NCBI GenBank assembly: GCA_030529565.1
Contig: JAUMWQ010000004.1
Span: 1 to 34,587 of the forward strand
Origin: Filifactor alocis
GTDB lineage: Bacteria; Bacillota; Clostridia; Peptostreptococcales; Filifactoraceae
DNA: 34,587 nucleotides
Direction: 5' to 3'
Positions 24,405 to 33,686 of this stretch are shown here, piece after piece. The position numbers and the translations under genes are program-made. Under the pieces are notes generated by a model that was not told where the DNA came from, did not search any database, and saw nothing but the letters and a program-made list of their open reading frames with translations. How positions within the stretch are numbered: position 1 is the first letter of the stretch; every line of letters starts with the position of its first letter.

Positions 24405-24494
24405 TGGCGGAGAGACGGGGATTTGAACCCCGGATACGGTTCCCCGTATACACGCTTTCCAGGCGTGCTCCTTAAGCCACTCGGACACCTCTCC
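24405..24494 (-). tRNA. tRNA-Ser (anticodon GGA)
   Basis: On the minus strand it reads GGAGAGGTGTCCGAGTGG at the 5' end, has the CTGGAAAG anticodon loop (anticodon GGA, codons UCC/UCU), a long variable arm (TATACGGGGAACCGTA), the TTCAAATCC T-loop and an encoded CCA. The acceptor stem pairs over seven positions with one G-U. The long variable arm confirms serine. Confidence 0.96.
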
Positions 24495-24512
24495 TCAACT
24501 CATAACTCGTTT

Positions 24513-24541
24513 ATCTTATCATACTCTTTTAAGTTTTGCAA
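24513..24541 (-). promoter_or_regulatory. promoter of tRNA-Ser
   Basis: TTGCAA, a 17 bp spacer, TAAGAT on the minus strand; the -10 ends 19 bp before the mature 5' end. Confidence 0.6.
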
Positions 24542-24823
24542 GATGTTTTCTCTTCTTTGTTCAAATTTGTGTTCTCGCCTTCCCGGACCGTAGCACAAGG
24601 CTCTTTCAAAATATGCAAGCCTCCTGTTTTACGGAAACCTCCTCACATATCCCTCGAGTCCTTCGAGCTCTCTCACCCAAGGCGATCCCCTTCAAGAGAC
24701 AGGTTCTGCGCTTATTCTCTATCAGATCTGTTTTGCAGCAACCCTCTTCCAACTTCGAGATCTTCGTAATACTATTCCCTGAGAAAAACAGGATCCGATC
24801 TTTTTGAATGACGCGATGCCGAC
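24542..24823. other. intergenic region, nothing recognised
   Basis: About 280 bp between the GutM-like gene and the tRNA promoter. No terminator was found for the dnaX-recR-GutM operon here. An isolated ATACTATTCCC near 24770 resembles a family A end but no partner end follows. Confidence 0.4.
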
Positions 24824-25207
24824 CTACTTTTCGTTATAGGAGTTCAGTGCGTTATCCAAGGCGATGGCACGGCTTTTTTCAAAACCTCTCTTATCGATGG
24901 ATACAGCGATGATCTTCTTCCTGATATCATCCAAACTCATTCCCTCGATCTCCGGATAGTCCTTGAATCGACTGAAGGCTCCCATTCCCTTTGTGATCTT
25001 TGCTTTTTTGACGATCTTTTTCTTGCTGACCGCAAGAGCAACGGAACAACCTCTTGCAAAGGTAGGTTTGTGCTTGCCTGCAATGACTCTTCCCTGTTCC
25101 CTGAGCTCTGCTCCCACCTTCTTCATATGTTGTACCTGCAAATAGATCGCAAGACCCTCCAATACAATAACGGCGATCAGAAGGACCGTTCCTATCTTCA
25201 TTTCCAT
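24824..25207 (-). CDS. GutM-like protein (glucitol operon activator family)
   Basis: A 127 aa protein with one N-terminal membrane helix (IGTVLLIAVIVLEGLAIYL), then LREQGRVIAGKHKPTFARG, VALAVSKKKIVKKAKITKGM and FSRFKDYPEIEGMSLDDI. This order matches GutM/SrlM, which in enterics helps switch on the glucitol (sorbitol) PTS operon. No PTS or sugar gene is in the window; the gene follows recR with a 115 bp gap (10 bp for the open frame), so it may belong to the dnaX-ybaB-recR operon and do something else. I chose the ATG at 25207 (MEMKIG), which has GAGAGG 6 nt upstream, over the open frame starting at 25312, whose first 35 residues look non-coding. Confidence 0.75.
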   Translation of the reverse strand: MEMKIGTVLLIAVIVLEGLAIYLQVQHMKKVGAELREQGRVIAGKHKPTFARGCSVALAVSKKKIVKKAKITKGMGAFSRFKDYPEIEGMSLDDIRKKIIAVSIDKRGFEKSRAIALDNALNSYNEK

Positions 25208-25322
25208 TTCTTTCCTCTCCATTCCTATGTAACTGTTATCTTCTATTCTCCCAAGATCCGTTCTTCCTCCTTGAGGAAGCGGCGGGGTTGAACCGTTCTT
25301 CGATCCAAACACCCTCTTCTTC

Positions 25323-25925
25323 CTACAAGATCTCCCTGCGACCTTCCAAGGCTTTGCCTATCGTAACATCGTCCGCAAACTCCAAGTTCGCCCCCACCGG
25401 AAGCCCGTGAGCGATCCTGGTAACCTTTATGCCGAAGGGCTTGATCAGTCTTGCGATATACATCGCCGTCGCCTCTCCGTCGATCGTGGTATTGGTCGCA
25501 ATAATGACTTCTTTTACCTTGTCGTCATGCAACCTTGAGACCAACTCCCTGATCCTTATCATATCGGGAGTAATGGAGGACGACGGTGATATCGTTCCGT
25601 GCAGAACGTGATACTTGCCGTGGTACTCCCTTGTTCTCTCCATCGCAGCAACGTCTCTGGGATCCTCGACTACACAGATCAGGCTCTCATCCCTGTTGGG
25701 CGAGTTACAGATACTGCACGGATCCTTATCCGAGATATTGTAACAGATCTGACAGTAGGCGATGTTCTCCTTGGCATTGCGTATCGCATCCGCCAGACCC
25801 GTAACTTCCTCCTGTGGCATATTGATGATGTAGAATGCCAACCTCTGTGCCGTCTTATAGCCCACTCCCGGCAATTTGCCCAAACGCTCGATCAACCGAT
25901 CGATATGACCGGAATAGTGTTGCAT
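25323..25925 (-). CDS. recR: recombination protein RecR
   Basis: A 200 aa protein of normal length that works with RecO to load RecA on single-stranded gaps. It shows the helix-hairpin-helix [17 protein letters not shown] (15-31), a four-cysteine zinc finger (Cys58, 61, 70, 73), and a Toprim domain starting at [15 protein letters not shown]. The ATG shares one base with the ybaB stop (TAATG), so translation is coupled. Third gene of the dnaX operon. Confidence 0.97.
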   Translation of the reverse strand: MQHYSGHIDRLIERLGKLPGVGYKTAQRLAFYIINMPQEEVTGLADAIRNAKENIAYCQICYNISDKDPCSICNSPNRDESLICVVEDPRDVAAMERTREYHGKYHVLHGTISPSSSITPDMIRIRELVSRLHDDKVKEVIIATNTTIDGEATAMYIARLIKPFGIKVTRIAHGLPVGANLEFADDVTIGKALEGRREIL

Positions 25926-26269
25926 TAGAACAGCCCCGGTATATTCATACCGCCCGTGATCTGCGACATCTTGCTGCCTGCCATCTCATCGGCAAGACGA
26001 AGTGCCTCGTTGACTGCCGACAACACGAGATCCTGTAACATTTCGATATCCTCGGGATCCACAACCTCGGGATCGATCGTGATCGATAGGATCTCCTTCT
26101 TTCCGTTGGCTACAACCTTTACGGTTCCTCCTCCTACGGATGCTTCGACCTGCTTTTCTTCCAGTTCAGCCTGCATCTTCTCCATGTCGCGCTGCATCTT
26201 TTGTACCTGCTTGAGCATATTGTTCATATTTCCCGGCATACCCGGGAATCCACCTCTTTGTTTTGCCAT
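25925..26269 (-). CDS. ybaB: YbaB/EbfC family nucleoid-associated protein
   Basis: A 114 aa DNA-binding protein. It starts with a Gly/Met-rich stretch ([20 protein letters not shown]), then a long helix and the conserved [23 protein letters not shown]. The C-terminal part reads [21 protein letters not shown]. It lies between dnaX and recR as in most bacteria, 20 bp after dnaX, with AGGAGGA 7 nt before its start. Confidence 0.95.
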   Translation of the reverse strand: MAKQRGGFPGMPGNMNNMLKQVQKMQRDMEKMQAELEEKQVEASVGGGTVKVVANGKKEILSITIDPEVVDPEDIEMLQDLVLSAVNEALRLADEMAGSKMSQITGGMNIPGLF

Positions 26270-26289
26270 TGTACTTCCTCCTAAAACTG

Positions 26290-27882
26290 TTATTTTATCT
26301 CGATCGGAACTCCGGGAAACCTCTCCCTGAGCTCCTGTAATACCGCATCTTCTTCCACTTCTTCCCGGGAGAGATTTGAAACCTGACTCGAAAACAGGAA
26401 ATAAACTTCGACTTCTTCTCCCAGAGCCTGAGAAAACAAGCTGCCGATCAACTCCCTGTTCTCCCGGGTATCGATTTTATTCTTATGAAAATCAAAAGGT
26501 TCATCGTAAGCGATGTAGAGCTTATCTCCGATCCGCCGTGCGACTCTCCCCTCCTGCAACAGGGCCTTGGTGCTTGCAAAACGTTGCTGTTTGAGAAGGT
26601 CATAGACCTGCAACATTGCTTGGTTCGCCTGTTCGATCCTCTCCCTCTCTTCGTCGGAACAGTTCTGTGCAAGTTCCTTCAAATCCGGTTTGGCATCGAT
26701 CCGTGAGTTCTTAACCTCCCTTTCTTTTCCGAATATCTCGGGAGCAGGAGACTCCTTCAACTTCTTGATCTCTGCCTGTAGCCGGAAGAGTTCTTCCCTG
26801 AGTATCGCGATCTCTTTTTTGAGGTCCAAAATATCGGAGACTTCTCCCCCTTGCGGTTTCTCTCCCTGAGAAAGGTAGCGAATAACAGCAAGTTCCAAGG
26901 TCTCTCGAGGTGCTGACGACATCCTCATCTTCGCCTGTGTTTCTCCAAAAAACTCCATCCGCGAAATCAGACTCTCGATCTCGTACCCGTCCTTAAAATC
27001 GTCCTTCGCTTCTATCCCGTAGTGCTCCATCAAAGACTCCCTCAAATACAGGAGAAGACCCCTGACAAAGAGCTTGATGTCCGCACCTTCCGCATGAACC
27101 GCTTCAATTAATTCCAAAATCCTTGGGATATCCGAGGCATCCATCGCTCTCAAGAAATCCCTCTTCTCCTCCTCGATCGAACCTCCGACCAGGCTGAGGA
27201 CTTCCTTCAAGCCCACCTTCTCCAAACTCATCATCTTGTCGAGGAGACTCAGGGCATCGCGCATCCCTCCGTCGCTTTCCCTGGCGATAAACTCGAGTGC
27301 CGCTTCCTCAAAAGGCTTTCCTTCTCTTTCGAGAACGAGGCGGAGGTGCTTTGCTATCACCTCATCATCCAGTCGTTTGAAATCAAAACGCTGACAACGC
27401 GAAAGCACCGTTGCCGGTATCTTGTGAGGCTCGGTCGTCGCCAGGATGAAGATAACGTGATCCGGCGGTTCCTCCAAGGTCTTGAGCAGAGCGTTGAAGG
27501 CGCCTTGAGACAACATATGAACCTCGTCGATGATGTAGACCTTATACCTGCCGACCGTCGGCATAAAGACGACGTTATCCCTGAGATCTCGGATGTTGTC
27601 CACTGAGTTGTTGGAAGCTGCATCCAGTTCGATCTCGTCGAGGTCCCCGTCTACACAGGCCTTACAGTGATAGCAGGGCCTATCTTCAGACAGACAATTG
27701 ACCGCCTTCGAAAAAACCTTGGCCGTCGATGTTTTGCCCGTACCCCTGGAACCGCAGAACAAATAGGCGTGGCTGACACTTCCTTCCCGGATCTGGCTCT
27801 TGAGCACGGATACGATATGTTCCTGGCCCACAATATCTTCAAACCTTTTAGGTCTGTAGCTTCTATACAGTGCCTGATGCAT
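26290..27882 (-). CDS. dnaX: DNA polymerase III subunit gamma/tau
   Basis: A 530 aa clamp-loader subunit: AAA+ core with Walker A GSRGTGKT (44-51), a zinc module (Cys63, 70, 73, 76), Walker B DEVH (119-122) and the SRC arginine finger. Past residue 370 comes a charged coiled stretch ([13 protein letters not shown]), then a tau-like C-terminal domain. I chose the ATG at 27882 ([14 protein letters not shown]), which has AAGGAGG 5 nt upstream; the earlier GTG at 27900 lacks one. First gene of the operon with ybaB and recR. Confidence 0.97.
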   Translation of the reverse strand: MHQALYRSYRPKRFEDIVGQEHIVSVLKSQIREGSVSHAYLFCGSRGTGKTSTAKVFSKAVNCLSEDRPCYHCKACVDGDLDEIELDAASNNSVDNIRDLRDNVVFMPTVGRYKVYIIDEVHMLSQGAFNALLKTLEEPPDHVIFILATTEPHKIPATVLSRCQRFDFKRLDDEVIAKHLRLVLEREGKPFEEAALEFIARESDGGMRDALSLLDKMMSLEKVGLKEVLSLVGGSIEEEKRDFLRAMDASDIPRILELIEAVHAEGADIKLFVRGLLLYLRESLMEHYGIEAKDDFKDGYEIESLISRMEFFGETQAKMRMSSAPRETLELAVIRYLSQGEKPQGGEVSDILDLKKEIAILREELFRLQAEIKKLKESPAPEIFGKEREVKNSRIDAKPDLKELAQNCSDEERERIEQANQAMLQVYDLLKQQRFASTKALLQEGRVARRIGDKLYIAYDEPFDFHKNKIDTRENRELIGSLFSQALGEEVEVYFLFSSQVSNLSREEVEEDAVLQELRERFPGVPIEIK

Positions 27883-27913
27883 ATGGACCTCCTTCCTCAC
27901 GACTTATCCTTTG

Positions 27914-27942
27914 ATTATATCACGATATTCTTATATTTTCAT
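27914..27942 (-). promoter_or_regulatory. promoter of the dnaX operon
   Basis: ATGAAA, a 17 bp spacer, TATAAT on the minus strand, about 30 bp before the dnaX start codon. The -35 matches four of six bases. Confidence 0.6.
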
Positions 27943-27970
27943 CCGATTTGCCCAAAATCTGAGTTCCGCA

Positions 27971-28002
27971 ACAAAAAACTACGGTTGTTCTCCCGTAGTT
28001 TT
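27971..28002 (-). terminator. terminator of the SRP RNA gene
   Basis: AAAACTACGG pairs with CCGTAGTTTT, followed by TTTTTTG on the minus strand, 38-69 nt after the mature 3' end. Confidence 0.88.
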
Positions 28003-28039
28003 CCGATTTGTAAGTTTTGTCGTATTTATATAAATAAGA

Positions 28040-28305
28040 GCTGTGCACCGTCCTTCGAACTCTTTCAATGATCTGTGTCTACAAGCAACGCTCATTGCCG
28101 GCACTCCCGCAACACACGAAAGACATTACTTATTGCTGCTTCCTTCCGGACCTGACACGGTTCGTAAGCTCCCGTTGCGCGGGACCGACAAATCAACACG
28201 TTCCTCCTTAGGCATAACAACCGAAAACAGCCCTCGAGACGGCTTCTATCCTGCTAAAGCGGATTGCAGGTTACAAGGCACCGCTAACTCCCCATATAGC
28301 ACAGC
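28040..28305 (-). ncRNA. ffs: signal recognition particle RNA, large type
   Basis: A 266 nt RNA. The 5' end (GCTGTGC) pairs with the 3' end (GCACAGC). It contains the Alu-domain elements of the Bacillus-type RNA (ACCTGCAATCCGC, TTTAGCAGGAT, GCCTAAGGAGG) and the S-domain core GTCAGGTCCGGAAGGAAGCA with the GGGAGC..GAACCGT arm. The large form with an Alu domain supports a Bacillota host. It acts with Ffh in co-translational targeting of membrane proteins. Confidence 0.93.
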
Positions 28306-28350
28306 AAATCCTTATTTACGATATCAAAGGGCATTACCCTCCGTCTATTT

Positions 28351-28379
28351 ATTCTACCAAAAGAAACCTTTATCGTCAA
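28351..28379 (-). promoter_or_regulatory. probable promoter of the SRP RNA gene
   Basis: TTGACG, a 17 bp spacer, TAGAAT on the minus strand. The -35 overlaps the last codons of the CcdA-thioredoxin gene. The transcript would start about 38 nt before the mature 5' end, so 5' trimming is implied. Confidence 0.65.
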
Positions 28380-29737
28380 TTCTTTTTCGCCGCTCGCGCA
28401 TCCTCGATCGCCGACTGCATGATCTCCTTTGTCAGCATCCCCTGCGCGTAGCCGACCAAAGTGCCGTTTCCGTCAATGATGAAGGTCGTCGGAAAGGCGC
28501 TGATGCCGTAGGCTCCAAACATATCTCCACTCGAATTCAAGATCGACGGGAAGGCATAGTTGCCCTTCTTCAAAAAGGCCTTCATTTCTTCTTCATCGAT
28601 ATCGGAAGAATTCGGATTCTGTGCATTCTTCGTATTGGTAACTCCCAAGATGATAACATCGTTCTTGTTCTCTCCGTACTCATGATAGAGAGCTTCCACA
28701 TCGGGCATCTCCCTCTGGCAAGGCCCGCACCAGCTCGCCCAGAAGTTGAGAAGAATGACCTTACCCTTGTAGTCCGCAAGATTGTGAACCGTTCCGTACT
28801 GGTCCGCTCCACTGAAATCAGGTGCCACATACTCCTCCTGTGCTTGAGCCTCTTCCTCCTGTGATCCTGCCGCCTGTTCTTCCTGTTGACCGCTTTGCTC
28901 CGTACCGGTTGCTGCATCAGGCTTTTGCGCTTCTTCAGCATCAGGCTTTTGTGCCTCCTCGGTCGCAGGCTTTTGCGCCTCCAAGCTCTCCTGAGGCTGT
29001 TCGCTGACAACAGAAGGAGCCGGCGTCTTGCTGAGGTATCCTGTTACGGAGTTCATCCAACCGGTAAAGACACTGATCCCCATAAGGATGAGGATGACTC
29101 CTCCCACCTTCGGGATCCATCTCGACATCGATGGATTCTTCTCCAACCATCCCATGATCTTCTGTGTGAAGATCCCGAACAGAAAGAAGGGGATCATAAA
29201 ACCGAGGGCATAGACGGCAACCAGAAGGTTCCCTGTTACCGCCGTCTTGGCACCCGAAGCCATGATCAGGACCGATGACAACATAGGGCCTACGCAGGGA
29301 GTCCATGCAAAACTGAAGGTAAAGCCCATAACGAGAGCGACGAGAGGACCTATCTCCTTGTCTCCTCCTATTACGGGAAGCCTTCTCTCCTTATTGAGGA
29401 AATTGCTCTTATAGAAGCCTACCTGGTAGAGGCCCAGCAGAATGATGATGATTCCGCCGATACGACTGAACAACATCTTTTTCTCGTTAAAAAACTGCCC
29501 CACCATCGTAAAAGCGACTGCCAACAAAAAGAAAGAAAGTACGATCCCAAGGCCGAAAAACAGCATATTGAGCTTCGACTTCGACTTATTCTCCTGCACA
29601 TCCTGCCCCGCCATCATCCCGAAGTAGATCGGAAGGATGGGAAGGACGCAGGGAGAAAAGAAGGAAATGATCCCTTCCAAAAACACCAGAACAAAACTTA
29701 TATTTTCCACTTGAATAACCTGATTCAACTTCACCAC
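28376..29737 (-). CDS. CcdA-type electron transfer protein fused to TlpA-like thioredoxin
   Basis: A 453 aa fusion. Residues 1-235 are a CcdA/DsbD-type membrane domain with six or so helices and the two redox cysteines, Cys30 in SPCVLPILPIY and Cys148 in TPCVGP. A low-complexity linker (about 240-302) includes tandem EEAQKPDA repeats. The extracytoplasmic part (303-453) is a TlpA/ResA-like thioredoxin: FWASWCGPCQREMP with Cys337-Gly-Pro-Cys340 and the cis-Pro of FPTT (416). It would pass electrons from cytoplasmic thioredoxin to an outside disulfide target. The start is uncertain: GTG at 29737 is listed, but TTG at 29728 has GGAG at better spacing. No cytochrome c gene is nearby, so the target is unknown. 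Confidence 0.88.
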   Translation of the reverse strand: MVKLNQVIQVENISFVLVFLEGIISFFSPCVLPILPIYFGMMAGQDVQENKSKSKLNMLFFGLGIVLSFFLLAVAFTMVGQFFNEKKMLFSRIGGIIIILLGLYQVGFYKSNFLNKERRLPVIGGDKEIGPLVALVMGFTFSFAWTPCVGPMLSSVLIMASGAKTAVTGNLLVAVYALGFMIPFFLFGIFTQKIMGWLEKNPSMSRWIPKVGGVILILMGISVFTGWMNSVTGYLSKTPAPSVVSEQPQESLEAQKPATEEAQKPDAEEAQKPDAATGTEQSGQQEEQAAGSQEEEAQAQEEYVAPDFSGADQYGTVHNLADYKGKVILLNFWASWCGPCQREMPDVEALYHEYGENKNDVIILGVTNTKNAQNPNSSDIDEEEMKAFLKKGNYAFPSILNSSGDMFGAYGISAFPTTFIIDGNGTLVGYAQGMLTKEIMQSAIEDARAAKKN

Positions 29738-30484
29738 TCCATCTTTATATTTTTATATTATACCCTCTCCTGTTTCATTGTCCGTTAACGCAGTTCCTGT
29801 GCTCACTGCAAACGCCTCGAGCTCTTAGATAACTTATATTCCGGGCATCTCGATCAAAGCCGGTATACACGCCACGGTCTTGGAATCCCATTTTCCTTGT
29901 GCGGTTTCCGGCACAGAAAATTATCGGATCTTCGTGCGAGGGACGATCGATCCCAAGATTCAAAACCTCGATCCCCTCATCGTTTTCTCTCCGACAAGAA
30001 CGATCCTCTTCCACCAGCGACCCACCCCTTCTTTTACACAGAACAAGGATGACCCGACTTGTCCAAGCCCTTGACTGGTGTTAGACTCCAACACACGATC
30101 CAAGATAAACTTCCTTAAAAATAAGGTTTGCACCCAAAAAAGCGACAAATCTGCTCTGCGTCTAGAAAATCGGTTTTTCATGTTGCGGTTGCTGTCATCG
30201 ACTTAAATCTATCGATTGAGTCCTTGAAGTCTATAATGACCCAATTTGTTCTCGCCAGCTATGTGGCCAACAACCCTGGCACTTGATACAGAACAGCATA
30301 AACAGTGTGAATACTCTCTGATTATACCCTAAAATAAGAGTCGAAAACATCCGAAATCGAGACGACCAAACAAGGTGCGTTGTAAGAACGGATTGCATTC
30401 AAACAACCATTCGTCAAACGAGATCGGACGACCTCGACTACTTTAGAAGATTTTTTACCATAAGACAGAAACTCTTCCTTGCCT
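29738..30484. other. intergenic region, no gene recognised
   Basis: About 0.75 kb. A TATAAT at 29757-29762 (minus strand, extended by GGG) probably starts the CcdA-thioredoxin transcript, with a very short leader. CCTTA/TAAGG near 30112-30125 is the only other hairpin noted. Open frames here lack ribosome sites. Confidence 0.45.
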
Positions 30485-30632
30485 TTAAGGAAACACCGCA
30501 CAAAGGCAAGTTTCTGATTTTCTCCCATTTTTATAAAACACGAAAGTCTTTCTTATCAATATTTTCAAGAATTCATCCCTCGTACAAAATTGGTTTTATA
30601 CTGATTTTTCGAATTATGAGGTATCTCCTTAG
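30485..30632 (+). repeat. family B repeat, complete copy
   Basis: A 148 bp unit beginning TTAAGGAAACACCGC and ending GAGGTATCTCCTTAG, so its ends are imperfect inverted repeats. It aligns along its length with the reverse complement of 6944-7083. It lies 47 bp downstream of the LysR stop codon. Confidence 0.78.
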
Positions 30633-30678
30633 TTTTTATCATAAATCTGCGCGATGTATCTTCCTGATATTTTGCAGA

Positions 30679-31596
30679 TTACCTTCCTTCTTCCGCTTCC
30701 TCTGTATGATATCGATCTTTGATAAAGTTCAAAAACTCCTTGATATAAGAGGGCATATTCATCTTATCGTTCCACACCAGGTAGAGGTGGCGATATCTTT
30801 GCTCCGCATTCCCCAGAGGAATCTCCACGAGTTTGCCCTCCTCGACCAGGTTCTTCACCGCGATCTTAGATAAGAAGGACACACCTATACCTTCAACCAC
30901 AAGACGTTTCATAACCTCGACATCGTTGATCGAGGCGACTATATTGATATCCTGAATCTTCACTCCGCAGGACTTCATGATCATCTCCATATGCTTCTTC
31001 ACCCCGGAACCGCTCTCCCTTACAATAAAAGGCTCCTTTGCAAGGGTTTGTATCGAGGGATCGCTCTCCTTAAGATCTCGATAATAGGGTGTGTTCGGCG
31101 CCACAAAGACGAACTCGTCCTTGTAGATGGGAAAGAAACAGCAGTTCTCCTCCTCGGTCTTCATCCCTACGATTCCGATATCCACCCTCTTGTCCGCAAT
31201 GGAATTAATGGTATCGCGGCTGTTTTTTTCTTCCACCTTGATGGAGATATCCGGGTTCTTCTTGTAGAAATTTCCCATAAGATGAGGAAGGAGATAAGTT
31301 GCCGATATCGTCGAGACTCCTACAACAACTTCTTTTCTTCTCAACCTCGTAAAATACTCCATCATCTGATTTTTCTTCAAGATCAGCTCCTTTGCTTCCT
31401 TATACAGGAGCAGAGCCTCATCGGTGATCTTCATATCCCTCGTCGAACGCACGAACAGAACCGTATCGAGTTCTTCTTCCAAGTTCTTGATATGGATACT
31501 TACCGTCGGCTGTGAAAGGTTTAGTGCCTTTGCCGCCTTAGAGAAACTCTTAAGTTCAACCAAAGCAACAAAAACTTCCAGTTCTTTAAATTCCAT
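30679..31596 (-). CDS. LysR family transcriptional regulator
   Basis: A 305 aa regulator. Winged HTH at residues 3-60 (FKELEVFVALVELKSFSKAA, LNLSQPTVSIHIKNLEEEL, LFVRSTRDMKIT), then the effector-binding domain from about 90 (VVVGVSTISATYLLPHLMGNF, VDIGIVG, EPFIVRESGSGVKKHME). AGAGAGG lies 9 nt before the ATG. A perfect inverted repeat, GTATCA-TCGG-TGATAC, lies 71-86 bp upstream and may be its own operator. No divergent target gene is adjacent: the next gene, tyrS, has its own T-box. Effector unknown; it resembles the CysL-like group in general. Confidence 0.93.
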   Translation of the reverse strand: MEFKELEVFVALVELKSFSKAAKALNLSQPTVSIHIKNLEEELDTVLFVRSTRDMKITDEALLLYKEAKELILKKNQMMEYFTRLRRKEVVVGVSTISATYLLPHLMGNFYKKNPDISIKVEEKNSRDTINSIADKRVDIGIVGMKTEEENCCFFPIYKDEFVFVAPNTPYYRDLKESDPSIQTLAKEPFIVRESGSGVKKHMEMIMKSCGVKIQDINIVASINDVEVMKRLVVEGIGVSFLSKIAVKNLVEEGKLVEIPLGNAEQRYRHLYLVWNDKMNMPSYIKEFLNFIKDRYHTEEAEEGR

Positions 31597-31666
31597 TCTA
31601 TTTTTCCTCTCTTATCTCTCTTCCTCAATATAGACCCAAAACTCTATCTTCTACCAAAATCTGACA

Positions 31667-31682
31667 GTATCATCGGTGATAC
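31667..31682. promoter_or_regulatory. perfect inverted repeat, possible LysR operator
   Basis: GTATCA, a 4 bp centre TCGG, TGATAC, located just upstream of a TATATT -10-like sequence for the LysR gene. LysR proteins commonly bind dyads with a T-N11-A pattern upstream of their own promoter. Confidence 0.45.
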
Positions 31683-31699
31683 AAACTCCAGCATCACCT

Positions 31700-32060
31700 G
31701 AGAAACCGCCGATCAAAGAGGAAACTGCGCTTTTCCTTTATTTCAAAAAAGCCCTTCCTATCCTCCCGTATTGTCTTTGTGATATGGGTATATACTACTC
31801 TAATTCACGGTTCATTTCAAGCCCAATGCCCAACTGATCCCGTTGAAATATCGAAATACCAAATACCGTCTGTTGCCTCATGATATAACCGATCTTTGCT
31901 TTATACAAACCGCAAGGATCCCCTGTACTATCAAAACCGATCCCTGCACTTCGATCAGATCACAGCACAGATCCAGTCTCCTCGAAATCAGGATACTCCC
32001 ATTGCATGCGTCCTCTCAAAAATATTTCAGCACAAAGCTCTCCCCTTCAAAGGGTTCAAA
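31700..32060. other. intergenic region, nothing recognised
   Basis: About 360 bp between the LysR upstream region and the tyrS promoter. No frame with a ribosome site, repeat copy or RNA gene was seen. Confidence 0.4.
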
Positions 32061-32068
32061 AAGAGATA

Positions 32069-32097
32069 TTGACATTTCAAATGAAATATACTACAAT
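32069..32097 (+). promoter_or_regulatory. promoter of the tyrS T-box transcript
   Basis: TTGACA (full consensus), a 17 bp spacer, TACAAT. The transcript should start at about 32104. Confidence 0.85.
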
Positions 32098-32103
32098 TAG
32101 CTT

Positions 32104-32333
32104 CAATATAAGGCGTTGAAAAAGAGAGACGCGGAAGCATTCCCACCAGAGAGTCGATGGCCGGTGAAAATCGACGGGAAGATCCGAGTTATACACTTTG
32201 GAGCCGACACCTGAATCACAGTAGGGTGCTCCGCTGCCTGCGTTAACGGCTAATGAGATGTGTTTGGCACAATCAGGGTGGTACCGCGGACGATTCGCCC
32301 CTGTCTGAAAGACAGGAGAATTGTCCTTTTTTA
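32104..32333 (+). promoter_or_regulatory. T-box riboswitch of tyrS, tyrosine specifier UAC
   Basis: A leader of about 230 nt. Stem I carries AGAGAG (32140s), GGTGAAAA and the closing ACTTTGGAG; the specifier triplet TAC (tyrosine) is at 32192-32194. The T-box core AGGGTGGTACCGCGG is at 32275-32289. Uncharged tRNA-Tyr should stabilise the antiterminator and allow tyrS transcription. Confidence 0.93.
32288..32333 (+). terminator. T-box attenuator terminator
   Basis: GGACGATTCGC pairs with GAGAATTGTCC and CCTGTCT with AGACAGG, followed by TTTTTT. It overlaps the T-box core, as expected for a switch. Confidence 0.9.
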
Positions 32334-32398
32334 TTTCGATTTTTCCCCAAAACAACAGAGGAGAAATCGAAGACAGAGATAGTATAAGGAGGAAAAAC

Positions 32399-33637
32399 AT
32401 GGAAACAAGAAACGTTTACGACGTATTGCTCGAGCGCGGATTTATCGCACAGGCGACACACGAGGATGAGATCAAGGAACTTTTGGGAAAGAAAAAGGTG
32501 ACCTTCTATACCGGTTACGATCCTACCGCAGACAGCCTTCATGTCGGACACTTTCTGCAAGCGATGGCAATGAGACACCTTCAACTTGCAGGCCATAGGC
32601 CCATCATCCTTATCGGAGGAGGGACCGCTATGATCGGCGATCCGTCGGGACGTTCCGATATGCGTTCCATGATGACGGAAGAAACCATCGCCCACAATAG
32701 CGAGTGTTTCAAAAAACAGCTTTCCCGATTCATCGATTTCAGCGAGGACAAGGCGATTATGGTAAATAACGCCGATTGGTTGATGAAACTCGAATACATC
32801 CCCTTTATTCGCGATATCGGTATTCATTTCTCCGTCAATCGGATGTTGACGGCGGAGTGCTTCAAGACCCGTATGCAAAACGAGGGCGGCCTGTCCTTCC
32901 TCGAATTCAACTACATGATCATGCAAGCTTACGACTTTATGAAGTTGCATGAACTGTACGACTGTGAGCTCCAGTTCGGAGGAGACGACCAGTGGTCCAA
33001 CATTATAGCCGGAACGGATCTGATCCGTAGAAAGAAGGGTGCTTCCACCTACGGTATGACCTTCCAGCTCCTCGCACGTGCCGACGGAGTGAAGATGGGC
33101 AAGACCATGTCCGGAGCGGTGTGGCTCGATGCCGAAAAAACCTCCCCCTACGACTTCTACCAATACTGGAGAAACATCGAAGATGCCTCTGTTGAAAAAT
33201 GCCTGGCCCTCTTGACCTTCCTTCCCATGGATGAGGTCCGTCGTCTGGGAGCCCTCGAGGGTGCTGAGATCAATCAGGCCAAGGAAGTCCTCGCCTTTGA
33301 AGTTACCAAGATCGTTCACGGAGAAGAAGAGGCTCTCAAGGCGCAAAATGCTGCGAGGGAACTTTTCGGTGCAGGTGTGAGCTCCGCCGACGCTCCTACG
33401 ACCGAGATCAGCAAGGAAGAATTGGATAAGGGGATCGGTCTTCTTGACCTTTTAAGACAGGTCGGACTCTCTCCCTCCAACAGTGAAGGAAGAAGGTTGG
33501 TAACCTCGAACGCCGTATCCGTCAATGACGAGATCATCAGTGATCCCAAAGCCGTGATCGACAGTTCCTACCTGAAAGACGGTATTATCATGCTGAAAAA
33601 AGGAAAGAAAAAATTCCATCAGGTCAAGGTCAAGTAA
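32399..33637 (+). CDS. tyrS: tyrosyl-tRNA synthetase
   Basis: A 412 aa class I synthetase that charges tRNA-Tyr. HVGH (48-51) is the HIGH motif, GDDQWSN (195-201) the tyrosine-binding segment, and KMGKT (232-236) replaces KMSKS. A C-terminal S4-like RNA-binding domain follows (about 345-405, [20 protein letters not shown]). I chose the ATG at 32399, with AAGGAGG 8 nt upstream; the open frame begins at 32321 inside the T-box terminator. Controlled by the T-box leader. Confidence 0.96.
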   Translation: METRNVYDVLLERGFIAQATHEDEIKELLGKKKVTFYTGYDPTADSLHVGHFLQAMAMRHLQLAGHRPIILIGGGTAMIGDPSGRSDMRSMMTEETIAHNSECFKKQLSRFIDFSEDKAIMVNNADWLMKLEYIPFIRDIGIHFSVNRMLTAECFKTRMQNEGGLSFLEFNYMIMQAYDFMKLHELYDCELQFGGDDQWSNIIAGTDLIRRKKGASTYGMTFQLLARADGVKMGKTMSGAVWLDAEKTSPYDFYQYWRNIEDASVEKCLALLTFLPMDEVRRLGALEGAEINQAKEVLAFEVTKIVHGEEEALKAQNAARELFGAGVSSADAPTTEISKEELDKGIGLLDLLRQVGLSPSNSEGRRLVTSNAVSVNDEIISDPKAVIDSSYLKDGIIMLKKGKKKFHQVKVK

Positions 33638-33686
33638 CTTCAGCCCTACCGGATCGAAGAACCCCGTCCGAAAAAACAGTATAATA

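Noticed and set aside
26800-26830. Possible programmed frameshift in dnaX at a run of six A
   Set aside because: The shifted frame does not stop soon after the run, so a short gamma form is not supported.
32273-33346. Long open frame (357 aa) on the minus strand
   Set aside because: It lies wholly antisense to tyrS and its T-box, has no ribosome site and no recognisable product; it mirrors tyrS codon structure.
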